The notes: generated by a model not told the origin, from the sequence alone. Positions 12,387-23,228 are shown, counted from the first letter of the stretch. The stretch: DNA of 64,000 bases from Marisa cornuarietis (GCA_004794655.1 SMMW01000592.1:1488001-1552000); one strand, 5' to 3'. A program made the numbers and translations.

Positions 12387-14435
12387 ATGGATTTCAGCGT
12401 TCTGTTTCTAATTTCAGTCTTCAACTTTTTTTTAATGTTCGCGTTACTGAACGCAGCAGAAGCTAAAGGTAAGAATAACATACCCAGTGACTTAAAAAAT
12501 AAGAAAAATTAGATTTTTGAGTTCGTTTTGAGGAATCGTGGCCATCCTTGAACGGTTAACTATCTGTTTACAATATATCATGTCTGATGTATCAGTATAT
12601 ACTTGCGTGATGTTTGATTATGTCTAAATAAGCAATATTAAAGTTCTAGTTTAGCCAGTAATATTCGCACGATGATGTCTCTGTGGCAGCTGGTTTTGAG
12701 GAATTAAATCAAGATATCAAAAGGACAGTTATCAATGATAATGGAGAAAGAAGTTTTATCTTCTGCCACCATGCGTGACAGACGCTGGAGTGGAAGAATT
12801 TGTGGGTGAATCTGTGGGTAAGTTATGTTGGTTAACTAAGGTGTCATCTGAAGTAGTGTCACTCTTGACAACAATTTGTAGTGACAGTGGTGACGGCAGT
12901 GTCAGTGGGGATTATGTCCCTTTAAGTTCCTAATAGAACTAATTATGAATACTGCAATTAGACTCCCGTGGGAGAAAAGTCTCAGAGCATTAAGTGACCA
13001 TAAAAACAAAAACAAACCCTGCTGGTTCAGATTCGTTACTCGGGCGGCATATGCGAAGGTATGTTAAGCTGCTTGAGTAGAGTGGGTGGGGACTGGGGGT
13101 GGGGGATGGGGTGAGGCGTTGCGTGCGTACGCATGCGTGTATGTTTTAACTTGTTAACTCCAGCAAGTGTGCATAAGGAGCTCAAGTTAAGGTTAGGGTA
13201 AGGTTTTTGTTTAGGCAGGATGATTGAGCAGACAAAACGCTCAGTTAAGGTCAAACTTTGGTAGTCAGCAACCGGGTTGTGGTGTTTTTTGGGGGGAGGG
13301 GGGAACACAATCTCGACTAGGCAGATAAGGTTAATGGAGTCGCATGCCACTCGAATGACACATTTGTTTTAAACCTGCCGTCTATAATTGTTAGTGCCAT
13401 GTGTTTTGTTTCTTGCTTTTTTTTCTTTCGTTAAGTTTTATGGTCATAAAGACAAGGAACGTAAGAACGTAATTACAATTTTCAGAAGTAAATTGCCCAA
13501 AACGAGAGGTCCCGAGTCTGTGTTAAAACTTTCTATTTGTGTTGGTGTTTATTACCTTTTATTTGTTTCATGGAAACATGGCTTATTAATGAAGTAAATG
13601 GAAGTATTGTGTGTTTGTGTGCATGTGTCTGCGCGTGTGTACAACCAGGTGTACGGGTTTGAATAAACAGAATTACTGTATACTGGTAAAAAATGTTGAC
13701 AGTCATTCCTTTATGGAATTTTTTCATAGTTTTGCTTAACGTATCAGCATTTAAACCCAAATAACAAATTGTCTTTTTTCTGAATACAACTAGACCTTGT
13801 TGTTTTCAGCTGCAAGTGACAGGCTTGACAAGGATGTGCCCCCTCGTGACCTCGCAAGTTACTATGGAAACAACGAATCTGATGTTTTACAAACGTTTTC
13901 TACCTTGGGATATATGGGGAAAACTTTTCATTTCCATTTCTCACAAGAGGAATATCAGTTCTCCCCTTTCAGATACAGCTGCACTGGCTTTATGTCTACG
14001 GAATCATATGTGGTAAACTTCCATGTGACAAGTGAAGCTCTTATATTTTACGTTTATCTGGCCATAATGCTAATATAAGCAGCTTTAGCCATTTATTAGA
14101 AAGTCTGTACTGAAAGTTCAAGTTCGAAGCTTCTGGGGGAGAAAAGTACTGGAGAAAACGAAAATTAAGGAATTGGCTAGCTTAAATTTATTAAGTTTTC
14201 TCAGTTGAAAGGGTTGCATGTTTTTTCTGTCAGTGCACTTCTTAGACAACAGTACTAATGCAATTCTTAGAGTTTATTACATGTTTTGATATCAGAAGGC
14301 GTGTACTCTTTTTACCTGTACATTCATGTGTCTCCCTGACAATGTCTACCGGTCGGTTTCAGATCCAGAACCGACGTACATGTGTTCTGTCATTTATGGC
14401 ATCCTTATTTGTTTCTTTGGTCCGTCTTGGAGCAG
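12387..14435 (+). pseudogene. NEMP1-like pseudogene, exons 1-4 (left arm)
   Basis: Four exons match the NEMP1 gene at 45.7-53.0 kb in order and in intron phase. Exon 1 is 12,387-12,468 (27-residue signal peptide ending NAAEAK, phase 1). Exon 2 is 12,690-12,817, containing IFCHHA, an in-frame TGA, then WKNLWVN; compare NEMP1 FCHPGQ...WNLWVN. Exon 3 is 13,810-14,031 (YYGNNESDV, QEEYQFSPFRYSCTGF). Exon 4 is 14,363-14,435 (FFGPSWSR), the same 73-nt length as in NEMP1. Exon 3 lacks one base near 13,825 relative to NEMP1, a frameshift shared by both arms. No counterparts of NEMP1 exons 5-9 were found. A partial tandem duplicate of NEMP1 that had decayed before the arms formed is the best reading. 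Confidence 0.8.
13536..13800. other. Left-arm-only stretch before NEMP-like exon 3
   Basis: About 260 bp present here and missing from the right arm, where the flanks join directly near 38,765. TTGTxTTG-like microhomology lies at the edges, which would suit a deletion in the right arm. No gene content. Confidence 0.5.
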
Positions 14436-15432
14436 GTATTTCTCACTTCATTATAAAACTCTGTACTAGTACTTTAAGAGCACATCCCACTTTACATAAT
14501 TTCTGCTGTGTTCTACGTGATTGATTCTCTTTCATAAAACCAGTCAACGTTTTGCATGAATGACTAGACTGGTTAATACAAGTTGTCACTACATCATTAA
14601 AAGCCTTTGTTGATTAGAATTGTTCATATGTAATATGTTTATATGGAACCATATGTACTCTTGAGAATATACATTTATTTCCTGTTTATAGATGATTAAA
14701 TTATATTTAAATGCCGAGTAACACCACAACTGTATTCTCTTTCACTTAATCGCACTTAATCACTAACACCTGTGCATTTACCCGGAACCTCTGTAAATCT
14801 TCATTTGTAATACTTACTTTAAGATTTCGATGATTTTGAAATATTTGTCGATTTCATTTAAATAGTCGTATCTTTGGAGTAAATTCATAAGAAATGTAAA
14901 TAGCAGAAACTGCATGATAAGACAGTAAATGTGAGATGTTCTTTTCGATACTTTAAAACCTTTTCGGACAAACTAACCGAAATAACTTGCAAAACGACTC
15001 TTTTTTCTCCTTTATTTGTGTCTGGACGTCTGGCAACAGGTCTGGCACCAAAGCTTTGACAATCATATCTTACAAACCATATGAACATAAATAAAGAAAG
15101 ACAAACATAAAATTAAAGTTAAAACTGTTAATAATATGCTGAGTCCGTCACTTAAAATCACAAGCTTTTGGTCCATTTAACAAGATCACTTTGACAACGG
15201 TAGTAATACATAAAATAACTTAATTTTATTTTGAGCTGAGCAAAACGTGACTACAAAGAAACCATTCTGATTAATATATCAACATACTTAGAAAAACAAA
15301 TAAGTAGAATTTGTAGCCTTTCGCCAACCGTGATGGCAAGACCTCACACGAATATCCAAGAAAACACTTTAAACAGTTTTTTTCAATTTTTATTCCTTTT
15401 CATATGGTGCGAGACATTCTTTGTCACTGGTT

Positions 15433-15726
15433 CAGGAGACAATCTAGAAGACCAGAGTCTTCGACGTAAAAGGAAAAACTTTTTTTCTGGCTGCGGCAGT
15501 TCAACTGAATTGTCTGTCCTTCTTCATTTCCTGTGGAGAAAATTGTCATGGAAGGCCCTCTGAAACACACAAGCGTGAAGAACAGTATCTTAGCAAATCT
15601 ACTTATTCAAGCTCTCTGGAGATACTTTGTGACAGGATATTTCTGGACGATGAACTGAGCCCTATGGAAACGTTTGCTTGTTGCCTTCTCGTTCGTACAG
15701 AAGCAGGAGTGATGGACGATGAGTAA
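15433..15726 (+). pseudogene. Exon-like ORF, left copy (interrupted)
   Basis: A good acceptor (TTTGTCACTGGTTCAG, about 15,418-15,433) precedes a frame that corresponds to the 95-codon open frame at 35,536-35,825 and ends in MDDE-stop. The left copy has an in-frame TAG near 15,448 where the right copy reads CAG. No family recognised. It lies downstream of the NEMP-like exons on the same strand and could be a lineage-specific terminal exon or chance. Confidence 0.25.
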
Positions 15727-16039
15727 AGATGTTACTGATGAGTGTTTTCATACCATCACCTAATTAGCATTTTTGAGAAAGTTCATGCCCGTGTGTTGGT
15801 AATATCTAACATATGTTAAATAGTCTCGAAAAAGACAACGAAGTAAAAAAACAAAATACTCGAAAATAATTCATCCATAAACAATTGTAACATGATAAAA
15901 TAGGCTCCAATAACGTATCTTAATAATACAATATTCATTGTGGTTTACGTCACAAAACGGCCCACTAGGAGTGTAACAATTACTCTCTTCATAGGCGCGC
16001 GCAAGCACACTCACTCACTCTTTCTCTCTCTCTCTCTTT

Positions 16040-16040
<1 letters not shown>

Positions 16041-16083
<43 letters not shown>
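16041..16083 (+). repeat. (AC)n microsatellite (left arm)
   Basis: A perfect tract preceded by (TC)n. The mirror copy is at 35,181-35,218. Confidence 0.9.
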
Positions 16084-16084
<1 letters not shown>

Positions 16085-16675
16085 CTGATAGTTTGACAAC
16101 TGACAAGCGCGAGATGGAGAGACCTCTGGAGACACCTGGTGGACGACATCCTTCATTGTTGAATGACTTCAAACCCAAAGGTCATGACCTGACTATTCTC
16201 AAAAGGAAGAGATCGTGGAGAGAAAACTGTCTCGATCAGAGATAACCTGATGAGTAATAAGGTGTTATGTCTCTGATGAAGAAAGACCTTCCTATTAATG
16301 TGGAGCCAATATCAACAAACTTCTACTACCCATGCTGTTTATTTGGAGGAGGTAAGTTGTTGTTTTAATTTTGAAACTTCTTGTTTATACAGCACAGTTA
16401 CGCTAGCTTAAAAAGAAAAAGAAAAGAATACACAAGAGGAAAGGAAAAGAAATTGTATAAAAGAGAGAAAAGAAACACCAAGCCAGTAAAATCTCTTTCG
16501 GGCAATCTTTTAATACAGTCAAAGGAAAGCCCATATGCAGGTGTGGTGTTGTTGTAGTATGAAAGAGCACGTGTCAATGACTGTGCAAATGTCTGTGTGA
16601 CGTGACAGGAGTCATAAGGTGTTGTGCCTCTGACAAAGAAAGGCGTACGTATTAATGGGGAGCCAACATCAATGT

Positions 16676-17072
16676 GACGAAGGGTGGGCCTAAGGAGCCC
16701 CATTGTCCACCCGACAGCCTAGTATTGCCGAAGGGCGATCGCGGTCCCTCTATAACTACCATTGGGGCTCGACCATTTTGTGCTGGGGTCAGTTGCACAA
16801 CACGTTTCTAAACCTTAAAACTGTTCTAAAGAAACAAAATCTCTTCTTAGCCATTTTGATGCATTGCAGAAAAACATACAAAAAATTGTATTGATAGGAC
16901 AGAAAGTCAGACTTAAACAACTTTATCTTCCTTAAAGCAGTTTTAGTTTTTCAAATTCTAAAATTGTAGTGTGCACTTTAAACTAATTATCTAAAGAGAT
17001 TTAAGGCCTAAAAGTGTTTCAAAAAATGTGTTGTGCAAACTGGCCCCTGGCCTTGAACCAGGCTCATGACAA
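16676..17072 (-). mobile_element. Mini LTR-like element, left copy, split by a MITE
   Basis: On the minus strand it begins TGTCATGAGCCTGGTTCAAG (from 17,072) and ends CACCCTTCGTCACA (at 16,676), the same ends as the right-arm copy at 34,343-34,471. The 263-bp MITE at 16,785-17,047 has inserted into it. Flanks ATCAA/ATCAC look like a slightly mutated 5-bp target duplication. Confidence 0.55.
16785..17047 (+). mobile_element. MITE with GGGG(C/T)CAGTT-GCACAACAC ends
   Basis: Terminal inverted repeats are GGGGTCAGTTGCACAACAC at the left end and, reversed, GGGGCCAGTTTGCACAACAC at the right end. It is 263 bp, non-coding and AT-rich inside. The right arm has an uninterrupted site at this position (TTGTTCTGGCC near 34,360-34,370), so this copy inserted after the arms separated. 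A related copy in the opposite orientation is at 42,721-42,964. The target duplication is at most about 2 bp and ambiguous. Confidence 0.75.
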
Positions 17073-17245
17073 TCACCAAACTTCTAAAGCCTTTGCTGCT
17101 TTGCGTTTGTTTCTTTTCTTTTTCGTAAAGTGAGAGAGGAGTGAGAGCACTTTCTTAGGAATAACACTTTCCCCAAAAGTGCATTAAAACCTTTTCATTT
17201 CCGAATCAAATAGCTCAGTATGATACACTGAACATGTTAGAAAGT

Positions 17246-17335
17246 TCTTCTTGGCTTCTTCGGCAGCAATCAAGTATCGATAATAATCCAGTGACGGGAT
17301 TTACATCCCTCGACGCTGTCTGGAGCTTCGCGGTG
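17246..17335 (-). pseudogene. Partial second copy of the propeptide exon (left)
   Basis: The minus strand reads SSRQRRGM, a TAA stop, then IPSLDYYRYLIAAEEAKKN. This repeats the second half of the propeptide exon at 17,598-17,787 about 300 bp further downstream in gene orientation. The right-arm version (34,085-34,172) reads through this stop but has a different one. It is either a decayed duplicate exon or a second peptide unit now lost. Confidence 0.6.
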
Positions 17336-17597
17336 TTACATGCTCTGCTGCACGAAAAGACAGCGCAGAGTTCTTTCTAGAGCCGTAAATAAAGAAAACA
17401 AGTACATTCTCCAATATATTGTTCTTTACGTGTGGGAACGGCAAGAGTGCCAGCATATCTGCGTTGGCAGCTGCATGCGCGCATGCTGATTCATTAGATA
17501 GATATGAGATTTGAAGAGGAGACTGTAATCTCATGCAATTTTCTTATATTTTTACTTGATGCAAATGAACAACGGAGAAGTTTCCTTGTATACTCAC

Positions 17598-19519
17598 AGC
17601 CCTTCTTGGCTTCTTCGGAAGCAATCAAGTATAGATAATACTCCAGTGACGGGATGTACATCCCTCGACGCTGTCTAGGCTCCAAGTCCATAGGGATAGA
17701 ACGCTTGCCCTCTGCGGCTTCCTCATTAAGCAGCTTATTAACAAGCCATTCCTTGACCAACTGCCTAAATTCCTCGTCGACAGGCTTCTTAACAGACAAA
17801 GAGAAAAGGCAAAAAGGTGTTAGAACCATTTCAAACGCGGATTAAAACGTTTGCAGAAGAAAGTAATTATTTGACGGCATCATTTATTTTAAGGTAAAAT
17901 CATAAACAAAATTTAGCAAAATCACAGTATATGATCACGTGTCATTAAATGTTTCATAAATTTCATAAAAAATTAAAGTTCGCTTATACAGCGCCTATGC
18001 CAGCCCGATGCCCAGCTCAAGGCCCTTGGCAAATCCTCGTATTGACAGCAGACGATGACAGATGAAGGTCAAGGAGACTAAGCAACGCCACAATTAAGCC
18101 ATACTAAAGTGACGTCACAAAATGACGTAGATATGTAGCAGAAGGTGTTCTCCACACTGAGTCAAGAAAACACTGGATGATTAATGTGAGGATTACTGTG
18201 AGCCTTAATGTGAGCCTTAGTGGGATGATTAACTGATAGATATACTCAAATTATATATAATCGTCCGTACATAAGAATCATAGCATTATTATTTTAAGAT
18301 TATATATGTTATACGGTTATAAAACAGGCAAATTCAAGCAATTCTATGAACAGCTAAAGGACACTAATATTTACTACAAAGATGACGTCATGGCAATGCA
18401 CGCTTTCCAAAATGGCTTCCAACGAAAGATTACGAGGTGATACGTGCCTGCTACCATTTTGATACATAGAAATAAGCGATTTCAGTACTGAATCCAAGAA
18501 TTGCCTATTTATCTAAAGCTTATCTTTTAAATTTCATCTTCTTTTAACTGTCAGTTAAATATTTTTATTTCGAAACTTAATATCCAAAATAAATTTATGC
18601 GAAAGTCAGACAAAATAATTAAGTCACAGCATGTGGCATACATCAGTTCCATTACTGACAAGCCTTCATAAGAGTTAGAAGGAAATAAATTGTAGAGTTT
18701 CTTAATAGATTAAGTCAGCATCTCTTCTCCTTTTTGCAGTATTCCTGAATTTTCTTGTGGAATGGTGTTGGCTAACACTCTACATCACTTTTTGTTTCAA
18801 GTCTTTCTGCATTTATCCCCTATTTCAAAAAGTACTTTAATATAAGTTTATTAAGTTTAATCTTTCTATGAAAAATTACTGTAGAATTTCAAAATTTACT
18901 TCATTTTTCTTTTCCTTCCTCTTGCAGTCTTTAACAAAAACCTTGACTGCAGAGGAGTTTTAAATCAAGTTAAGGTCAGAATTCGCGCAGAGGTGTTCAA
19001 TGCCCTCGACAGACCCTGAGGGAAGGCCTGTGCTTAGCAATGAGAACATATTAATTAATGAGCTGATACAAGAGTATTTTGAATTCAACAAGTACCATTA
19101 TTCTGCTTCAGTACTAGCTGCAGGTTTGTTGTTTCACTTTCAGGTCTTAAAGGACTTTATTGCTAGTGATTAATATTCTTTCCAAAATGCCTACAGATTT
19201 TTTGTTATATATGTGAAACTATGAAAGTAAAATTTGATATTTTATCAAACATGTAAGGTTATGGAAAGCCATAAAATATATCCAGCTACAATGAACAAAT
19301 CTCTAATGTTGGATCCTTTGTTTTCTGGTCTGTGATCGTGATATATTGGTAATAGAAATAAGTCATGTAAGTGTAGATTTAGGATGGGGTGTGTATGTGT
19401 GACAGACAGACAGTGACATTATTTTTTACCTCCGGCAAAGTTGTTGGCTGTTCTAGTGCGCTGATGCTGACTAGCGCCAGTGAGCACAGCAGCAAAGCGA
19501 TCAACGAATATTTCAACAT
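17598..19519 (-). CDS. Secreted prepropeptide, left copy (2 exons seen, 3' end unknown)
   Basis: Exon 1 (19,519-19,430) encodes 30 residues, MLKYSLIALLLCSLALVSIS then ALEQPTTLPE, a textbook signal peptide followed by a GT donor in phase 0. Exon 2 (17,787-17,598) starts after a pyrimidine-rich CTGTTAAG acceptor. It encodes an acidic amphipathic stretch (KPVDEEFRQLVKEWLVNKLL), a KR, a short linker, then RR-GMYIPSLEYYLYLIASEEA-KK, ending at a GTGAGT donor in phase 1. Dibasic sites flank a 19-residue segment, the layout of a neuropeptide or peptide-hormone precursor. There is no cysteine outside the signal region. Further exons were not identified. I do not recognise the family. An antimicrobial or toxin-like secreted peptide is an alternative. 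It may be non-functional, since a neighbouring duplicate unit is broken. Confidence 0.55.
17975..18105 (-). repeat. 3' end of a LINE/SINE family (left arm)
   Basis: The minus strand ends with GGGCCTTGAGCTGGGCATCG, a GGCATAGGCGCTGTATAAGC block and an AT tail, the kind of conserved 3' tail shared by L2/CR1 LINEs and their SINE partners. The mirror is at about 33,145-33,275. No coding part is preserved. Confidence 0.4.
18928..19123 (+). pseudogene. CEP20 (FOPNL/FOR20) exon, left copy, 2-bp deletion
   Basis: A TTCCTCTTGCAG acceptor leads into a frame reading NLDCRGVLNQVKVRIRAEVF, then, after a -2 frameshift near 19,017, GRPVLSNENILINELIQEYF and YSASVLAAG before a GT donor. This matches the LisH-region exon of CEP20, a centrosome/cilia-base protein (family pattern GVLxxLKARIRAEVFNALD...ENLLINELIREYLEFNKY). 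The right-arm copy is 2 bp longer and keeps frame here. No other CEP20 exons were found within the arm. The exon lies inside the intron of the propeptide gene on the opposite strand. Confidence 0.75.
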
Positions 19520-19789
19520 TGCGGGCAAGTGCGGAACTGTGCAAAACAAAAGGGTGGAGGTGTTATCATTGTTATGTATGATACTGGTAATCCTAAATAA
19601 AGATCTGTATCAGAAGCATTACCTCTGGCACTTGGAATGTGCAGAATTATGCAGAATTAGGAACATTAGAACTCGCACATTAGATGAAAAGTACCCTGGG
19701 CAATGAATTAAAATATTGTTGCAAAAGGATTTCAAAACGTCACTAAGGTCATAAGCCAGCGAAGGTGATTACAAAGATGAGATTTATTG

Positions 19790-20065
19790 TTTACAGGTAC
19801 GCCATGAAAGGTATCGTGGGATGGGGTAAGTTTCTAGCTGACATATTTTCATCTGCTTTTGTGGGCAACTTTTTTCAACATCCCAGTTCTGCACGACTAT
19901 TCCCAATCATTCGACCACGATGCTGACCACCTTGAAGAGTTCTATAACAGTCTTCAAAATATTACTTCATCTCAGTTCAAAAGACACTACAATGGCGCCT
20001 GGTGACCGGCATGCTAAAGTTCATCTCAACAAGTAAAGAAAGTGAAAAGGCGCTGTGGTAAATCT
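19790..20065 (+). other. Unrecognised ORF relic, left copy
   Basis: Corresponds to the 66-codon open frame on the minus strand at 31,193-31,393, ending RLVTGMLKFISTSK. In the left arm an insertion/deletion breaks the frame upstream of this end. No family recognised. Confidence 0.25.
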
Positions 20066-20140
20066 TTCAGTGTATAAACAAGAAAGTGGTATAAAACTAC
20101 TAGCAATCTGATGCTGACAAATACATGAGTAGATCAATAA

Positions 20141-21260
20141 CATAAGACTTTATTGATCCCAGAGGGCCGTTCGGGGAAACTCGAAATAAAAGCACAAAAC
20201 AATACCATAACCTATTCATCTCCCCAAACAGACTCATGCATTCGTGTTTCAGACATCTGCATTCATTCGCACTCAGTAACATTCAGAAGTCGTACGGCCG
20301 AAACAGCGAAGTACAGCCTCAGTCTGTTGGTCCTGCAAGCAGCTACACAGAATCGGCGGTTCGATGGGAGTTGGAAAAGTCCTCTTGACATGCCTGTAAT
20401 TACGAAGATTTTAGATACTTTCAGAAGTGTCTGCTGGTAATATAGAGTTTAAAGAGCGCTCTGGACTGTCCCAGTGACTTTGGAAGAGGTGGATACAACA
20501 CGATGTAAGCTGCTCTTGTCCTTCACATTTGAACTATTGTAAAAAAAAAATGATTAATCGACAAGGACAGCACGCTTTCAATGTGCTTTCTATAAAAGCT
20601 GAAGCAATAACTGGGAAACGGAGAAAGACTAGCTTCCAGACAAGAAAGAAATGCAGTTGAACCTTCTTCGCAACAGCTTGAATGTTGAAATCCCAGTGAT
20701 TTCTCATGTTGAAGATGATACCAATGCATTTAAAAGCAGGGACAATATCCACCTTCTTGTCGTGGATGACACTTACGGGACTTGATGGAGAATTCCGACG
20801 AAAATCAAAGACAATCTCTTAGGTCTTACTCACATTAAGTTGTAAGAAGTTGTCATCGCGCTAGGGAATAAATTCATCCAAAGCTACACCATTGGTATCT
20901 ACTGGCCCACTAAGAAGAGAGAGCAGGGCCGTGTCATCAAAGAATTTGACGAGATATTGACCCTCATGGTGACTGCAACTGTTGGTATACAGAATAGACA
21001 GATGCGGGGATAAAACACAGCCTTGGGGTGAGCCGGTGCATGTTGTGATGGAGTCCGAAAAATTGCCGTTGAAAAGTACTCGTTGCTGACTGACAACCAA
21101 ACAGTGAATGATCCATTACTCTAACTGATGGTCAAGAGAAAACTCTTCAAGGAGTCTTCTAGCAAGGATATGTGGTTGGATTGTGTTTAAGGCCGATGAG
21201 AAATCAGCAAACAACAGTCGTACATGGTCATGTGGATTCTTAAGGTGTTTGAACAAAGTG
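20141..21260 (-). pseudogene. CR1/Jockey-group LINE relic, left arm
   Basis: The minus strand carries reverse transcriptase fragments: QQRVLFNGNFSDSI, TGSPQGCVLSPHLSILY, KFFDDTALLSLL, and the downstream block VSVIHDKEVDIVPAFK. It ends with the 3' signature ending ATAAAGTCTTATG at 20,141. The catalytic Y/FADD box is altered to FDDT, and stops and frameshifts are present. The same family is at 30,000-31,110 (mirror) and 53,400-54,650. Confidence 0.8.
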
Positions 21261-21378
21261 TGGACAAAGACCACGGACATCACATACTCCTATAGAAAAT
21301 ACACTAGAATTGAATCCACTAAATAAAATGAACTCGAGACGCTTCCAATAACACAATGCACGCATTGACATAGCATGA

Positions 21379-21850
21379 AGTTTTACAAGAACAGACGCTG
21401 AAAAATACACACCGCGTCATAAAAGGGGAGTCTGAAGTTGCCGTTGGAAACCGCTTAAAGAGCCAGACCTGGGTAGCCTCAAGGGAAAGTGTTCCAGGCA
21501 GAAGGACCGGCAAAGGCTCGCTGGCCAGCAAAGCAGAGTGATCTGTAGGAAATGTGGGGCCAATAAAGTAAGAAAATCGGGGAAGGACGTGAGCACTGAG
21601 CAGTCTTATGCACCCATAGCACAAGACAGACCAGCGTTCTGAACGCTTTGAAAAATCTGGAATGTGGTAAGACAGAGGCCAGCGAAGATGGAGTTGCAGC
21701 AATCCCAGGAGTCCGAAAAAAGGAAGCCAACAAGCTCTGACATCAGTACTCAGTGTCAGATAGTGGAGAGGTGTCGGAAAAGAAATAAAAAGATGTGGGG
21801 CTTCATGGAAAGTGTGGAGACTAGATGACAAAATCCCTGAAAGAATGTAC
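21379..21850 (-). pseudogene. C-terminal piece of another LINE, left arm
   Basis: The minus strand reads CFAGQRAFAGPSAWNTFP, resembling the 'R.F...GP..WN.LP' C-terminal block found after RT in CR1/Jockey LINEs. A 177-codon open frame in another phase covers it, but I regard that as incidental. The mirror is at 29,407-29,940. Confidence 0.45.
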
Positions 21851-22002
21851 ATATTTGTTCAGCTTTAAACGAGACGGGGAAAACCAAGAAAAGCACTCTA
21901 CAGAAACACGAGAAAGTCTAAAAATCAAAAATAACGTTTTTTTTTTTTTTTTACCTGATTTTGATGCAGAGGTCGTTTATACAACGTAGCACTCAGGAAC
22001 AC

Positions 22003-22619
22003 GTCTGGATCACATTTTTTTGTTGTTGTTGTTGGTTTTGAAAGGGAAAGTGCTTCCACCTCTCGGTGATTTCGCACTGTGGGGGATGGGGTCTTTGGGG
22101 AGTGTGGGGAAAGGGTTGCTGTTTTGTGGTGCCTGATGCGTGGTTTCACTTCTGTGCGTGCCCTCTATTTTTGTGGGTGTTTAGGTTTTCCAAGTCTGCA
22201 TGGGTGGTGTATTGTATTTGTGCCCTCTTCATCCATTATTGGTCTGCCAAGTTTGCATGAGTCGTTACAGTGCTGCTGCCCTCTTTCCTCCTGCTGCTGC
22301 TGGTGCCGTTTGTTGCCAGTGTTTAGGGGTCCTGCCACGTGTACCGTGGTGGTGTATTGTGTTTCTTTGTTTGGTTCCATGTATTGCTCTTCCTCAATTT
22401 TTTTTTTTTTTTTTTTTAATTTTTTTTTCCAGTGTGGATGGCTATGTTGTCCTGTTTACCCCTATTCTTATTTTATATTAGACTAGAGTTTGGGTGGCTT
22501 GTTGCTATAACTGCTACTAGTGACAGTATACTGTTCCATAGTTCTTTAGGTGGGTTGAGGCAGTTTCTGAGGTTTAGTCCCAGCCTATACTTATCTAGGA
22601 AATGTTTGTCTGGATCACA
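22003..22619 (-). mobile_element. Retroposon insertion with 12-bp target duplication (left arm only)
   Basis: GTCTGGATCACA occurs at 22,003-22,014 and again at 22,608-22,619, flanking a 593-bp insert. On the minus strand the insert ends in a CAACAACAACAA-poly(A) tail directly against the duplication. The right arm has the undisturbed site with one copy (about 29,256-29,267). A short minus-strand frame (PNKETQYTTTVHVAG...) has no recognised domain. It is either a 5'-truncated LINE or a processed transcript, moved by LINE machinery after arm formation. Confidence 0.8.
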
Positions 22620-23049
22620 ACGGACCTCGGGGAGTTATATACCTTCTAGTACATGGCTCCTCCTACAAGTGGCGGAGCGCTAAGGCGGGGCGACATACTT
22701 TTTTGTAACCAATACGGTGAGGATTACATGGTCTCGGGTACTCAGGCTTCACACCCCCTTCATCTGTGCTCCTTCCCCTTTCATAGCGAGAAATCATCAA
22801 TTGGTGGGAAACACCTGTCTATCAAATTAGCTCCTTCCAAGGCGTCATGTCAGGAGATGGTGACTGGCTAAAGTTTATTTGCCTTTTGTAGATCATCATG
22901 ATTGGATGCTGTTTTCAAGACTACACACTGGCGGCAGGGGTGAACATGGGTTGACGTACTTCTCGGCGTTTTGACATGAAAGTGACAATAAACTTTAGAC
23001 GCTCCACTTGCACTTGTATGTGTTGAACATACGAATGCTTATCCAGTCC

Positions 23050-23228
23050 AACCAAACGTTTCTCTGCTGTTCTTGTTCATGCATGTTTCAGAAGAAACTG
23101 ATGTCACGAAAAGAAAAATGATAGAAAAAAATGGCTGAAAGTGACCAAACGTTTCTCTGCTGTTCCTGTTCATGCATGTTGCAAAATAAAGCGATGTCAC
23201 GAAAGAAAATTGATAGAAAAAGTGACTA
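23050..23228 (+). repeat. Two-unit tandem repeat (left arm)
   Basis: Two units of about 92 bp each begin CCAAACGTTTCTCTGCTGTT and end near TGATAGAAAAA. Both units are also in the right arm (about 28,642-28,820), so the tandem duplication is older than the arms. Function unknown. Confidence 0.8.

Noticed and set aside
21319..21852. 177-codon minus-strand ORF as a gene
   Set aside because: The LINE-like C-terminal motif is in a different frame; the long frame lacks any domain and is chance.
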